This document shows positions 44,001 through 55,196 of a stretch of 64,000 bases of DNA, one piece after another. The first letter of the stretch is position 1; each line of letters begins with the position of its first letter. The stretch is from contig JAMXDE010000003.1 of assembly GCA_026770025.1 (NCBI GenBank), forward strand, positions 1,798,001 through 1,862,000, given 5' to 3'. The translations under genes and the position numbers were made by a program. The notes under the pieces were generated by a model. That model made no database searches. It was not told the origin of the DNA and saw nothing but the letters and a program-made list of their open reading frames with translations. Origin of the DNA: Craspedostauros australis. Lineage: Eukaryota; Bacillariophyta; Bacillariophyceae; Mastogloiales; Achnanthaceae.

Positions 44001-46207
44001 AGCAAGAGGAAGCCGGCGCACTCTTGCCCGCCAAAGAGACAATGGACCAGCCAGCCATTGATCCGCTGATCGCACCCATCCATGACGTCGTGCACGAGTT
44101 CGTCAACGAAATGCAAGCTCGGCCAGGTGGTCCCAATGATCCAGGAGTGGACGGCGCTGCCGATGAACAGGAACCGGAGCAGGAAGGACGCCGCACTCGT
44201 GGAGGACCGCGACCTGACTATGCCAGGCTGCACAACGTGGGCACCACCGACACAGGAGCCCATGCAACGATGGTGCAGGTGTCAACCAATGCGGAGGACA
44301 AAGTCTGCGATGAGAAGGTGGGATACACTCTTCTCACCGAGCAGATGAATTGGAAGAGAGGCCTCAAGCTGTTCAACGAACGCGGAGAGGATGCAATCAG
44401 CAAGGAGCTGAAGCAAGTGCATGACATGGAAGGATTTGAGCCAAAGCATTGGCATCAGCTCTCCAAGGACGAGCGTCGCAAGTCGCTGCGATACCTCATG
44501 TATCTGAAGGAGAAGCGCACCGGTCTCATCAAGGGACGGGGGTGTGCGGACGGCCGACCACAGCGGCTGTACATGACCAAGGAGGAAACCAGCTCCCCCA
44601 CCGTCTCCCTGCTCGGACTGATGCTCACATGCATTGTCGATGCACACGAAGGGAGAGACGTTGCCACCGCCGACGTCCCCGGAGCATTCCTTCAGACCAC
44701 TTTTGACAAAGGCGAGATCGTGCATGTCCTCATTGAAGGACGCATGGCTGAGCTACTTGCCAAGATCGCTCCTGATGTGTACAAGAAATACGTCAACCAG
44801 AAGCGAGGACAATCGTCCATCTACGTGCAGCTGACGAAGGCGCTGTACGGAACCCTCAAGGCCGCACTTCAGTGGTGGAAGGATCTGACGACCACCCTCG
44901 TGGAAGATGGATTCACCATCAACCCATACGATTGGTGCGTGGCCAACAAGGACGTCAACGGCAGCCAATGTACTGTCGTCTGGCATGTCGACGACCTGAA
45001 GATCTCTCACAAGGACAGCTCGGTCGTCGACGATGTGCTCCAGATGCTCAGCGAGGCATATGGCAAGCACAGCCCGCTCGCTGTCACCAGAGGCAAGGTC
45101 CATGACTATCTTGGCATGCAACTGGACTTCTCCAATCCCGATCAGGTGCAGATTGGCATGAGCGAGTACATCAATGGCATTCTCGAAGGAGTACCGGCAA
45201 ACATGCATGGCAAAGCCACCACGCCAGCAGCTGAGCATCTGCTCGACATCAACGAGAACAACCCAGTCAAGCTGGATCAGGAGACAGCCGATCTGTTCCA
45301 CCACACCGTGGCCAAGCTGCTGTTTCTGTGCAAGCGTGCACGACCAGACCTGCAGACCGCAGTCGCATTCCTGTGCACTCGTGTCAAGGCACCTGACGAG
45401 GATGACTACAAGAAGCTCACCCGCGTTATCAAGTATCTCCGTTCCACCAAGGATATGACTCTCACTCTTGGAGGGTCCTCGCTCGAGAATGTGCAGTGGT
45501 GGGTCGACGGATCCTTTGGCGTGCATGGCGACATGCGCAGCCACACTGGAGCACACATGTCCACCGGGGCCGGCACCATCTACGGCGTGTCGACCAAGCA
45601 GAAGCTGAACACCAAGAGCTCAACGGAAGCCGAGCTCGTTGCCGTGGACGACGTGATGCCGCAAGTGCTCTGGACTCGATACTTCCTCGAGGAGCAAGGC
45701 ATCAAGGTGGAGCCAACCACCATCCATCAGGACAATCAAAGCACCATGTTGCTTGAGAACAACGGCAGGGGCTCAAGCGGCAAGAAGACGCGTCATATCA
45801 GTATGCGCTATTTCTTCGTCAGCGACAGGATCAACAAAGGACAGATCTGTGTCAAATACTGCCCGACCGACGACATGATCGGCGATTTCTTCACCAAGCC
45901 AGTGCAGGGATCCAAGTTCCGCAAGTTCCGTGATCTCATCCTCAACCGCACAGAAGCCAATCCAACCAAGGCCAAGACCTACAAGCAGGCCCTCATTGGA
46001 TCGAAGGAGTGTGTTGGTGCAGTAGAGTCTGAGTGGAACAAAACCGCCGGAATGGAATCCGGACGGAGCAAGGACGCGAATGCCAACCACCGATGCAAAT
46101 CAACGGCTGGGAGCCATCACCAACATCATGCCGCGCAGCACAAGGCAAACAGCAAGAAGATGGCGAACAAGAACAACAAGCAAACAAAAGCACACAAACT
46201 TGTGTAA
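41090..46207 (+). CDS. Ty1/copia gag-pol polyprotein, copy 2
   Basis: A 1705-residue ORF with a translation identical to copy 1, offset by 5255 bp, including the Asn at the expected second integrase Asp (codon at 43043) and the protease DNQS. It ends inside LTR 3 (46012-46207). Identity over more than 5 kb means the duplication is very recent, has been kept identical by gene conversion, or is an assembly artefact. There is no sign of decay, so both copies could be expressed from their upstream LTRs. Confidence 0.95.
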   Translation: MSKETKPNPTKPKGGVGKANNQHRRYPTPRKSTFAGACDALDGRIFDCSASRTKQVLQYTKTLDAIVIYAGTTYSPYVRKALDNMEPTTFDPPARYANDADDYTKDLWRAQYRMYSARVENYSTKMMEVYALILGQCTDLMRSRLTESTGFAAAKSAQDPLKLLEVIKNVSFDINSSENIAVTIYKAIKAFYAIRQTPHQPLLEYYETFLSQIEVNKSIDANLTGHDGLNDMAVELSAHDELTDDNRANIHAIRRERFLAVAFLEGADQGRYGKLVETLHNDYLLGSNNYPSGVTDAYKMLENFQNNPKYNSEPGGPSNKGAAFATVNGANSKPAGTDASTLVTAGAPHGANDEGDHNYHNYALNQSPNPIPDTWWLLDNQSTVDIFADGGYLYDIHEVDEYLTVHCNAGTATTNLMGTLPGYGAVWYHPDGVANILSLSNIKDRFRITFDSAGDNRFIIHKPDGTTKAFEESSSGLYYHDTTVYRGSVLVTTVAGNKSKFSSIDYSRAQLARSVQQRIGRPSTRNYIKYVNNNMIQNCPVTSKDIRNAELIFGPDLGSLKGKTARTTSPQVQAEITALPFSILRQYQEVTLSVDIMKVNKIPFLVTIAKHIKLGTAHKLDSESSTSITKSIMMIVRVYQQRGFKVVMVLTNNQFEPIRGALAAAGTALNVTARDEHVPAVERYIRTIKERTRSMYNALPFKQYPPGLLIEMVYTAVYWLNMFPHHDGISKRMSPAEIVVGRKLDFHKHCKAEFGTYVQTHEQHDNSMHPRTIAALALRPSGNDQGSYHFYSLLTGRILHRNNWTELPMPDAVIKHVHDLAKQKKGQNDIVFTDSHDNIVMLPTIGATKDDPNDADYDPDDESEASEESLDADIESDEDSNDDDSDGDDADDDDPNDADYDPADESEASDDPLELYVGAEGGNDDDDEEEEEEEDEEADDSGSDDDSTFVPSDADEDDHDDDHDPDAAGLEQEEAGALLPAKETMDQPAIDPLIAPIHDVVHEFVNEMQARPGGPNDPGVDGAADEQEPEQEGRRTRGGPRPDYARLHNVGTTDTGAHATMVQVSTNAEDKVCDEKVGYTLLTEQMNWKRGLKLFNERGEDAISKELKQVHDMEGFEPKHWHQLSKDERRKSLRYLMYLKEKRTGLIKGRGCADGRPQRLYMTKEETSSPTVSLLGLMLTCIVDAHEGRDVATADVPGAFLQTTFDKGEIVHVLIEGRMAELLAKIAPDVYKKYVNQKRGQSSIYVQLTKALYGTLKAALQWWKDLTTTLVEDGFTINPYDWCVANKDVNGSQCTVVWHVDDLKISHKDSSVVDDVLQMLSEAYGKHSPLAVTRGKVHDYLGMQLDFSNPDQVQIGMSEYINGILEGVPANMHGKATTPAAEHLLDINENNPVKLDQETADLFHHTVAKLLFLCKRARPDLQTAVAFLCTRVKAPDEDDYKKLTRVIKYLRSTKDMTLTLGGSSLENVQWWVDGSFGVHGDMRSHTGAHMSTGAGTIYGVSTKQKLNTKSSTEAELVAVDDVMPQVLWTRYFLEEQGIKVEPTTIHQDNQSTMLLENNGRGSSGKKTRHISMRYFFVSDRINKGQICVKYCPTDDMIGDFFTKPVQGSKFRKFRDLILNRTEANPTKAKTYKQALIGSKECVGAVESEWNKTAGMESGRSKDANANHRCKSTAGSHHQHHAAQHKANSKKMANKNNKQTKAHKLV

Positions 46208-46311
46208 ACTATCTGATTACACCACCCACAACAATCTCACTTCTCTGCTTCTAGTCTATCTCTTCGGTTCATTGCCGGGTTGGGACTGTGGCAAGAGTTG
46301 TTGTTTCAACA
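46012..46311 (+). repeat. LTR 3 (3' LTR)
   Basis: 300 bp, and I see no difference from LTR 2. It is followed directly by the right target-site duplication at 46312-46316. Confidence 0.95.
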
Positions 46312-46646
46312 CATCCGAGTCATCAATTCACACGAAAGGACACAACGACCGACTCAAGAAACGGAGAGCATTCCTGAACATCCTCTGTCGATGCAGATTT
46401 GGAAAACAACCATTGTCACACCCATTCACAACCAGAAGATCAGAGTGCACCTTACTCCACGATTACTCGAAGAGCGTCTACAGAGTGCCTTCACATCATG
46501 GGCTAGCGTTGGTTTCATCAAGTAGTCGTACGAGCCACACGTGATCTACGCCAAGAGCGTGTTGTTATACAAGCATACTATGAACAGATGCAGTCGTGAG
46601 ATGGACGCGGCGCGTTCAGGCCTGTCGCTTGTCAGCTCTGGAATCT
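46312..46646. other. Right flank of the retroelement
   Basis: It begins with the right target-site duplication CATCC and runs to the 3' end of the MORN gene. In the empty allele this would have been the continuation of the VKOR upstream region. No gene seen. Confidence 0.6.
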
Positions 46647-48102
46647 CTACCCAAGAACGGGCGCATCCTCCTCCCATCTTCCGTCATGCCGGATGCTGCC
46701 ATCGGGGTTGATTTCTCTGCCCATCCCATGCGCCTGGCCCAGCTTCCATTGTCCTTCATATATCCTCCCATCCGACCACGTGCATGTGCTGCATTGCTCG
46801 AGTTGTTGCGCGGAAACAGCGAGGTTCGATACCAGTCGGCAAGAGACACGTCTCGGCAATGTCAGTACCATACTCGGACACTCATGAGGCAGTTACAAAC
46901 CAGGCACACTCGTGCCATACCAGTAGGCGTAGTGTAGAGTCTGCCGTATGGAGTCGGCACAAATGACGATTGCACGAATGGAACGCAATCAGCAAACCCA
47001 CGGTGCCATGACAACAGCAAAACACTTGAGCTGAAAATGAATAACGACCTTGCGGGGCATCGTCACACCGCGACGTACCCAAACCCATCATAGACTCCTT
47101 GCTTCCAACCTCCTGTGTACACGGAACCGTCAGCGAACTGTTCATTTCCCAATACACGGCGGCCAAAGAAGGGCAACGGCAACGTCGACGACAACATTCG
47201 GGTTGTGAGTATTAGAGTCAACACGTACATGCAGGCGTGTTCAATAATATGAAATCTGGAGATTGGCGACCCAAACATTTCAGTCCACGGACCGAACTCT
47301 CCTTCCGCCACCAACACCGCTGGGCTGCAGCTCTCTCTCTCTCTCTTTGTTCACGACAGTCCAAACACTCACCCTGTAACTGCCCTTTCCATCATGCTGG
47401 CCATCTTTGAAGAAACCTTCGTATTTGGCACCGTCCGGCCAGGTGTACATGCCGTGGCCTTCGCGACGGTCTGAAACGAAGTTACCCTCGTACACTCTTC
47501 CGTCCTCCCATCGGTAGATCCCCTCTCCATGTCGTTGGTCGCAATCGTAATTTCCGTCATAGGAATCGCCGTTGTGAAACGTGGCCTTGCCTTCGCCGTG
47601 CCACTGCCCTTGATTCCATCCACCTGTTTCAACATATTATATAATATAATACAAGGCATTGCACGTAGAATTACCAAAGCATGGAAGGCACACATTGCGT
47701 ATTGCATGTACGAGCACGTACGAGTACCATGCATGGAACGACGAGACAAATTGGAACTTGGTCAGAACGACGACTCGGACGGACCAGCAACCAAGGCCCC
47801 AGCACCATGCACTCGCACGCAATGCCAAGCACGTTCGTACCGCTGTAGCTTCGACCGTCGTGATATTTCATCGTCCCTTCTCCATGCGGTTTTCCGTTCT
47901 CCACATTCCCAGTGTACGTTCCAGCATCGCCGTACGGATCCACCATCTCCACATCCTTCACGTGATTTGTCGACAGCAACGCGAGTTGCTCTTGGAGCAC
48001 GGCGACCTCGTCGAGCTTGTTTGCGATCAGCTTCTGGATGTGGTCGATCGCATCTCCCCTCAGTTGCTGCAGCTTGTCCGACCGGCTCCTTCCTTTGGGC
48101 AT
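46647..48102 (-). CDS. MORN-repeat protein (4 exons)
   Basis: My model joins 48102-47841, 47623-47373, 47137-47079 and 46788-46647, giving 237 residues. Introns are 217, 235 and 290 nt with donors GTACGA, GTGAGT and GTACGT. Phases 1, 0 and 2 all agree, and each junction falls inside a MORN repeat that is only complete after joining (SYSG-GWNQGQWHGEG, GKGSYR-FADGSVYTGGW, YDGFG-TCTWSDGRIYEG). Residues 1-50 are a basic start followed by a predicted coiled coil (KLQQLRGDAIDHIQKLIANKLDEV). From about residue 60 to the end there are about eight MORN repeats of the type Y.G.W..G..HG.G......G. MORN repeats bind lipids or proteins and occur in membrane-cytoskeleton linkers and in flagellar, basal-body and cortical proteins. 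No catalytic domain is fused. Confidence 0.88.
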
Positions 48103-48125
48103 GATGTCTTGTCAACTGCAATCAT

Positions 48126-48362
48126 GTGTATTCGTACGACCCGTGGTATAGCACACTTCCATCTTGTTTGTGTTCTGCGCCACAGAGGGCGGAGGAGATC
48201 CTGGCAGCAGAGATGATTGTGCGACAACAGCAACGATTGATTCGACAAGTGGTTCGCGAAACGTGGTGGAACGAGATGAAACACGAAAGAGGACACAAAA
48301 AGCTTGGCGGGTTCCGACCACTTCGATACCGGCGACCGAGACGAGTCCAACTAGACTGTTGA
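48126..48362 (+). CDS. Possible small basic protein
   Basis: A 78-codon frame starting 23 bp from the divergent MORN gene. The second half reads like a real helix-rich basic protein (RAEEILAAEMIVRQQQRLI, then RETWWNEMKHERGHKKLGG and a basic end). No family recognised. A shorter product from the internal Met (codon 30) is possible. The frame could also be one exon of a longer gene. Head-to-head closeness to MORN would imply a shared promoter. Confidence 0.35.
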   Translation: MYSYDPWYSTLPSCLCSAPQRAEEILAAEMIVRQQQRLIRQVVRETWWNEMKHERGHKKLGGFRPLRYRRPRRVQLDC

Positions 48363-50855
48363 ATTCTAGCAAGAAGGGCGCGGAAGACTACAGCTGATCT
48401 AGGCTTGCTTGCTGCATTAAATGCGACTGAATCGATGATGAAACACAAGCATACCCGACTGACGATCAGTCAGAGAAAGGCTATTCAGAGAAGGACCACT
48501 CCACCCCCATCTCCTCTTTGGAGCAGCTCGTGCTCTACACGGGCGTGCACGTGCTATCATGCTCCACTCCCTGAGTTACGTTCACTCCACAGCTTAAGAA
48601 GACGAGAGAATACGGAGCTCACTCGCATGAAACTCACGGAGAAATCACAGCACCGCCAACAGGAGATGATTGATTAGATTGTGACTGTGGTTGTCGTTGT
48701 CGTGCTGAAAGCCTCCAACAGTGTTCAAGATACAGAGCATTGGGGACTATCTTCGTCTGTTCCTCGGCGAGTTTGCCTGTCGTTGGCTTGTTCGATGCCA
48801 TGTCGTTATCGTGATGTGGCGTGAGCATCGCCGCAGCGACCGGTTATCGTCGCCAGAACCTCCCTGTTGTGTTCATCTTGTTCGCGCCCGTGTTCGTGGT
48901 CTCCTACTTGCCGAAGAGCATCTCTAACTCTCTATGGCGATCGAACCTCCTGCAGATCATGCTCTGTCCATGCCACGTTCCTGCGAACACAGCCAGGCTA
49001 CGATTGTTCCCACGAGAGCACTCATAGCTCGTTCAGATGGAACCGGAACGTGTTGGCAAAGGCTCCCACAACCGAGATCCAAACTCAAATGCACAGCTCC
49101 AGTTTCAGTTTCAGATCCAGATGCAGGTGTACACCAAGGCCAACAAAAGCACGGGTACCTCCGAGCAAGTTTGGTCCACCCAATCTGGGGGTACTCTACC
49201 GTCCGGTGAACTGAAGTGAAACCGCGGATGAGATCTGGCGCCAGCAAAGTTCCTATGCGAATCTTGTGACGGAAATCATAGCCCTTTTTGTCGCACGTCA
49301 GTGAGTTCGCCAGACACCATCGTCGGAATCCCTGACTCTCTCCCCAGATAGGGGTTCGCACCACCACAGAGAGGAAATGGCGACCGCGAGGCGCAAAAAA
49401 GCGATGGAACTTTCTGGACCAATCGGGAAACTATTTCGTCAGAACATGCGCACACGTTTGTGCCGATTCTCATCGGTTCTGGTGCGTGTTGGGGTACTTG
49501 TGTGTATCTACGGTATGAGCCATAGTATGGCGCTATGGTGCAACAGACCACAGGCCAACAATTGATCCGCAGAGCACTTGCGGCGCTCTGTCTCGTACTC
49601 CAGAGGAGAATGGGAACGAAGGTGCCATGCTCGCGTTGAAGCTGGGTACCAGGTGATTCTTGAGCCACACAGGCAACCCCTTGCGCGACAGAAAGCGATC
49701 TTCGGTGGGAATTCTACATCGCTTGCTGTATGGTTGTTGTTTGGTTGGTCAGCAGATCTCCGGAATACATATGACTAGAATGCGCCTTGGGTGTCGCATT
49801 AGCAGCCACACAGACGCCGATCTCTGATCAGGAGGAAGAATCACCCAAAACATGGGATGGTTCGGGCGGGCTTCGTCCAAGGCCAAACACCAGCCCATTT
49901 TACTGTCTGGCCAGGATCCCCATAGTCGTACTTCCAAGCTACACATCGAGCTTTGCTCTATGACTTGAAAACTTGTATCCTCTCGCATGTTTATTTGTAC
50001 GAGTACCATGCATGTATTCCTACGCACATTGCAAACGCCCAACACACCAACTCGCAGAAACTGGAATTTGTTGCCTTCTTGACATTGGGAATAGGATCAG
50101 GAGTGATAATGCCAGGGTGCCCAATAGATAGGTACGTACAGCTCATACGCGCAAAACATACATACAGACGAGTATCACTGAGCGTGGGCCTATTTGCATC
50201 AATGCGGTACACTGTACTACTACGTCATAGAGCGCGAAGCACTGCAGTGAGCTCGTTGGTGCTGGACCGAAGTCTTATCGTGAGTCAGATCTCGCAGGAG
50301 CGCCTTCACATGCAGGAGGTAAGGCACGAAGAGTGTGGCAGCATTCACAATTTGTGTGTAGCAGAGCAGGAGCGCGCCGCCCATTCACATACAGCATGAC
50401 ACGCACCATGGACTGTGCACCTGCTTCGAGTGGTTTGGGTTGCGGGCATGTGTCGCACAACAGCACGATGCAACGGAGCGCATACCGCAGGTATGACGGG
50501 ATAGCGCCCAGAATCCAAGCGCTCCACGAGTACGTGAACATCCTCGATCGCGTGGGCAACACCAATCAAAATGATATTCTTCAATTTGTATCGGTATTAT
50601 GCGATGCATGTATGGGGTCGGTATGTATCTGTATGTGTATTGATTAGTCGATTGATTTTCACTGGGTGCTGTCATGCACTAGTAGCACTGCTTGGGTACT
50701 TGGGTGGCATTGTGCTGCCTCTGCGACTGCGAAATGTATGAGTATTGTGTATCCAAGCTTCCTTTCGATCGTTCTCTGACCATGAAATTCATGGTATGAG
50801 CCCGGCCTCTCGCCATCGGCATTGCACAACATCGACTTCGATTCCTGGCCGCCCT
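48363..50855. other. Unresolved region
   Basis: Short protein-like stretches occur but could not be joined. The minus strand near 48700-48800 has MASNKPTTGKLAEEQTKIV. The plus strand near 48821-48960 has a hydrophobic VVFILFAPVFVVSYLP segment. The plus strand at 49037-49219 has a Gln/Asn-rich frame, and 50275-50565 is open on both strands. They may be exons of genes with introns, or relics. The 18-mer GTACGAGTACCATGCATG at 49997-50014 also occurs in MORN intron 1. Confidence 0.4.
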
Positions 50856-52138
50856 TCAATCCTCGTTCGCCGTGATCCCACTTTTCGACCATAAGGCGCG
50901 ACCGTACTGGTAGACCTTGAGCACATTGATTGCTGATGACTTCCAGTACTGCTTGCCGGATGATGCTCTCCGTTTGTCGGCACGGAGACGGTTCAACTCC
51001 TCCTGAAGATATTCGGGTATAGATGGGCAGCCTTTGCAGATGTGGTTGTTTGCGAGATTCTGTGCAGATTGGTACAGCATCCCGAGTGATCCTACAGTTG
51101 CACGAGTATAGTCAGCAGCAGGAACAGCCGTATTGGCGATGTCGGCAGTAACAAGGAAGGAAGATGTAACGAGAGATAGCAGTTGGTGAGAATGGGCTCT
51201 CCTTCTGTGGGACTGTTGTTTGAGACGCCAATCGAGCACAACACTCACGCCCGTGCCACTCAATCCACGTCAACGCGCGCTGTGCATCTTAGCCCTTTCG
51301 CTTCGAAGCAAGCAAATGCGCAAATAGCCAACTCACGCGTCGCGCCATTCGAGAATGCTGCCTCACCTGGGAAATAGACCGACCCGGAGATTCTTTGCGG
51401 CTGAAGCTGCTGCTCACTAAGCGCCTCGCTGTTCTGGCTGCTGCAGTAGCGACAGCGCAATCCGATCTGCCCCAACTCGATGTCGCGATTCTGCTTCCCT
51501 GTCCCAACCTTGATGTCTTCCGCAGTTGCTCGAAACACTTCGATCTGTTTCCTCAACAAGCACTGGTATTGGGAGAGCGTCGCCTTGTCTGACTCAAGAC
51601 CAAGGATGATGGGGAATTGGATCACTTCGTCACAGTCTCCGTCTCTCTCGTCAATGTCTGTCTTGTTCCGCACATTCACTGAGACCGAAGGATCAAGTAC
51701 CCCTGCGGGAAGAGGGCGGTGCGATGGTAGATCACCGACAGTCGGCAGTTGCCCATGATCGATCTTCCCGATTTGGTTTTGTGCGGCAGCCACTTGGGCG
51801 TACGCCGATTGGTACGAAAGGAAGGCCATGTTGGATGAGAGCGATGAGGCACTGCTCTTTCTGTCATGCCCAATGCTTGCATCTTCTCTCTCCAACGAGC
51901 GTCCAGGAACTACCCTTCTTCGTTTGGAGCCACTGATTTCCGTTGATGACAAGTCACGCCGCTGGAATTTCGTTCTCTTCACAACTGAAGCTTTGTCGGT
52001 GGACCTCGCGAAGTTTGCCTCGTCGACAGACTTCCGGTTTGACAACCACCGTGCATGATCTTGCGTGACAAGGTGCATACTCCCATCGATCGGGAGATTG
52101 TATGACGCGATGCCATACTCTTCCAGCGGCGGCCGCAT
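50856..52138 (-). CDS. Protein with a diatom-type Cys-containing domain (2 exons)
   Basis: The model joins 52138-51367 and 51091-50856 (intron 51366-51092, GTGAGG...TGTAG, phase 1), giving 335 residues from Met at 52138. The join restores a continuous domain: LLRKQIEVFRATAEDI, GQIGLRCRYC, GSVYFPG-SLGMLYQSAQNLANNHICKGC, IPEYLQEELNRLRADKR, GKQYW. From memory this domain is frequent in diatom proteins and has no accepted function. The Cys pairs (RCRYC, HICKGC) could bind a metal. The N-terminal part is Ser/Arg-rich with a nuclear-type basic patch (SGSKRRRVVPGR), so a nuclear protein is plausible. A pyrimidine-rich tract ending CCGGCAG just upstream of 52138 suggests a further 5' exon that I could not place. 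Confidence 0.75.
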
Positions 52139-52430
52139 GCCCTCATCGTCAACTGCCGGTGAAGTCGAGTGCAATGAAAACAGCGCATGATGAATGGAAG
52201 GAAGGAAGGAAGGAGGCAAGGAAGCAAGCAAGGAAGATGACAGATGCAGGTAGAAGAGAGGTGTCAGGCGCAAGAGCTTTGGATGTCAGATCGTGCACCG
52301 CGATCCATTCTGCCGCATGAAGGTCTGCCCTTTGCAGCTGAGAGATCTTCGCTCTGTTCATTCTCGCATCCGACTTCGATTGATGCTAATGATCATTCCA
52401 CCATAATCTAACCCACGCCAAATGCATGTA

Positions 52431-53419
52431 TCACGTACCAAGGTGCAAAAAAAGGCGTCGGTGTGCGTCTTTCGGGAGAACTTTCTTGTACAGAGGCATC
52501 ATTGATCTATCCGGAGCGATGCTGTCCTGGACGAAGTGATGTTGGTTGACGCGAATCGGCGCTGCAAATCGCAGGAACTCCTCCAGCATGAGGAAGAAAC
52601 GGGTGTCAATTCGTGGCTGGCGCTGTTGTTGCCCTCCTGCTGGAGACTTAGATGGTGCAATATCGTACCTAATTCGATGGATGCCGGTCTTCTGGATGCG
52701 GACATCCCTCGACAACACGTCGACGATGTAGATTGCAGCTTTGAGCTGTGATGGTGGGGATAAGATGCAGCAGGTGTGAGTCAGGTGAGCGAGGATCAAC
52801 GAAATTGGCTGCAGTTTGCGCGCACTCGACAGATCCCACCGGAACCATCGCATCATGAGTCTGGTCATCACAGAGCACCAATCTTGAGTTTCGTTGTGTT
52901 GCGTTGCGCTGCGTTGCGTCAACATTCGCTTCGCCCTGCTGCGGAGATCACATCGTTGGCTGCGCTTCGCTCGGACAAACCAGGTTGACTTCGGTTGCTT
53001 ACCATGTTTGCTGGGGACCGATAGCGGCAGCCATCCTCGCAGATGAAAAGGATGGGGCAGCTCCCGCGCCTCATTTGTGGCAGCTGCTGGATTCCGCCAC
53101 TATTCAATGCTGAGACGTCGTCGTTGCTCAGATGCGCCCATCGGATCTCGTGACCGACCACATCGGACCCGAAGTATTGTTGCAGAGTCGAGAAGTAGCG
53201 TGCCAACCGATGCGCAGCGAAAGCTGGTCTGGACTTCTCTGCTCTCAGGAACTTCATCCGCAGGGATCGGCTCGACATTAGATGCGGTGAAGTCCTGCAT
53301 GCCAGCTCGAACGCCGAGGTCTCGTCCGGTCTCATCAATGACAACACCATGTCCATCTGATTGAGCTGCTCTTCCACCTCGATTTCAACCTCATTGTCGG
53401 ATATGCCTGAGCGGCCCAT
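52431..53419 (-). CDS. CRAL-TRIO (Sec14-like) domain protein (2 exons)
   Basis: The model joins 53419-53003 and 52745-52431 (intron 53002-52746, GTAAGC...CACAG, phase 0), giving 243 residues. Near residue 50, SLRMKFLRAEKSRPAFAAHRLARYF is the helical CRAL-TRIO N-terminal signature. It is followed by a HLSNDDVSALNSGGIQQLP segment typical of the diatom members and then ICEDGCRYRSPANM-LKAAIYIVDVLSRD across the junction. Sec14-type domains bind or exchange a lipid in a hydrophobic pocket. The C-terminal part is shorter than usual and has a Gln/Ser insert (about 173-182), so lipid binding is uncertain. It lies 293 bp from the preceding gene on the same strand. Confidence 0.72.
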
Positions 53420-55163
53420 GCTTCTGTTGGGTCAGATTCTTGCGGAAACGGCTTTCTGCGGATGGTTCCAATACGATTGGCTTCACTTGAAAATTGATTG
53501 TGTCGAGGTCTGAGGTTCAGGTTTGCTCCTCCTTGCGACCAAGCTTTGGCTCAGAGCGGTGAATGATGCGCAACGGTTGTAAATGTGTGATTGGCGGGAG
53601 TTGTGAAAGTGTGTCGGCAAATGTCGCTGCGGGCCGCCCACATGGAATGTTTCGAGCTGTGTCAGACGAGTGGATGGCGCCGAGAACAGGCGAATCGGGT
53701 CTTGCCTCAAATCAAAGTGCTCCATTCCGAGCAACCCAGTCAGGTGGTTGGGGTGTTGCCAGTTTTCGTGATTTTCAGTCGGGTCGGCCATGTTGTTCTT
53801 GACGGTGGTGGCTTTTGCCTGGTGGGGGTCACCTTCCTCCAGCGCCCAGTGAGCACCTCGATTGTTCCTCGGTCAATCCGTCTGTGGCGTTTTTGTCGCT
53901 GTTTCTGGCGTATGTAGTTGCCGTGCGACGGCAGGAAGAGAGATAGAACAGTATGTACGCATTCACGAACCTGAACGGTACACTGCGGGTGAGAAGCGAG
54001 ACACGTGTCCACAAATACCCTCGCGAGGGCTTCTCGCACATGCCGGTACCACGCTCGCACAACACAGTAGAGAGGACCACAATTCACAGGGTGAAACACG
54101 CTCGTGTGGAGGTGCCACCTGGCAGTAAAAAGCACAAGGAGCACGACCACATTAGTTTTTGTTCCCTTTCTTGGGACACCAACGCTTCCAACCGCCATTT
54201 GCATTCTGAAAGTGACACCTGCTTCTTTGTGAGAAACGGTGTTACTGGGGAGATGTTCAATTCGTTTTTGTTGGTTCGAGTGTGGCGATGACGTCATGCC
54301 GGTGTCTCGGTCATAGAACAACAATAGTGGGGCTGGTACGGGCTTTCTTGCGCTAAAACATGTGGTCATGGAAACATGACAGGGACTCAGACATATTTGG
54401 ACCCCCCAATCCTATGCTGGGCTTTGTCCTTGACGTTGAACGTGTGATAAGAGTTGTGACAGAAACCGGCAACGTGGCGCGTCATTGCAGATGTGCGAAG
54501 CAAGATGTTTGGCAATTCGAGTACCCAACACATAGTTTGATGGAAGCAGCCTGGAGAGTACAACGGATCAGATACATACTGTATATTAGCTTGCGCAACA
54601 ATACGAGCGGGGTGGAAAGAAGATTGCACGCTCCGCTCATCTAGATCGTATTTGTATGCATTCTCTGTCTGGAGAAATGCACTCCGCTCCACTCGAATAG
54701 ATCGTACACATGGTATGATTGATCATTGAACCGAGGAATAGTCGACGACGTGGGTGTATGAGCAATGGACTGCCTCACCGAAGTGACGAAGTCTGGGTGG
54801 ATTGAACGCAATGTATCGCAGAGACGTTGCGGGAAATTGAAATATCCTTGCCCGTTTGATGCATTTTACAAAAGCGCGAATTCAGTGGATGTTGACCGCC
54901 ATCTCTCTCTCTCCTCTCCTCTGATTCCCCTCCAACACGCAGCACACTACGTTCCCAGTTGATCACCAACCCTCACTTGTTCAAGGATTTTACGACCTTC
55001 TGGGAAGCTCGCGTTTGCCTGTTTTGTGCCAATTAAGCACCTTCCATGCATATCATACGTGCAGAAGAGCCCAAGTCTCGTCCGACCGCGTCGCTACCAT
55101 GCCAGCTATTTCTGTTGCGAAGACAGCAGCGAACAGCAGCAGTATCAGTATTTCCGTCGCGCT

Positions 55164-55196
<33 letters not shown>

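Larger units (their letters stand above)
35502..46311 (+). mobile_element. Tandem Ty1/copia LTR retrotransposon (LTR-int-LTR-int-LTR)
   Basis: The period is 5255 bp: a 300-bp LTR plus a 4955-bp internal region, twice, then a third LTR. LTRs begin TGTTGG and end TTCAACA (TGTTG...CAACA ends). Gene order protease-integrase-RT-RNase H within one ORF identifies the Pseudoviridae (Ty1/copia) group. The two ORFs translate identically. The only LTR difference I found is C at 35524 against T at 40779 and 46034. The likeliest origin is unequal recombination between LTRs of a single young insertion. Other routes are integration of a tandem, or a false duplication in assembly. Confidence 0.95.

Noticed and set aside
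53740..54369. 209-codon minus-strand open frame
   Set aside because: No domain, no targeting signal and no compositional sign of coding. Kept only as part of the unresolved region.
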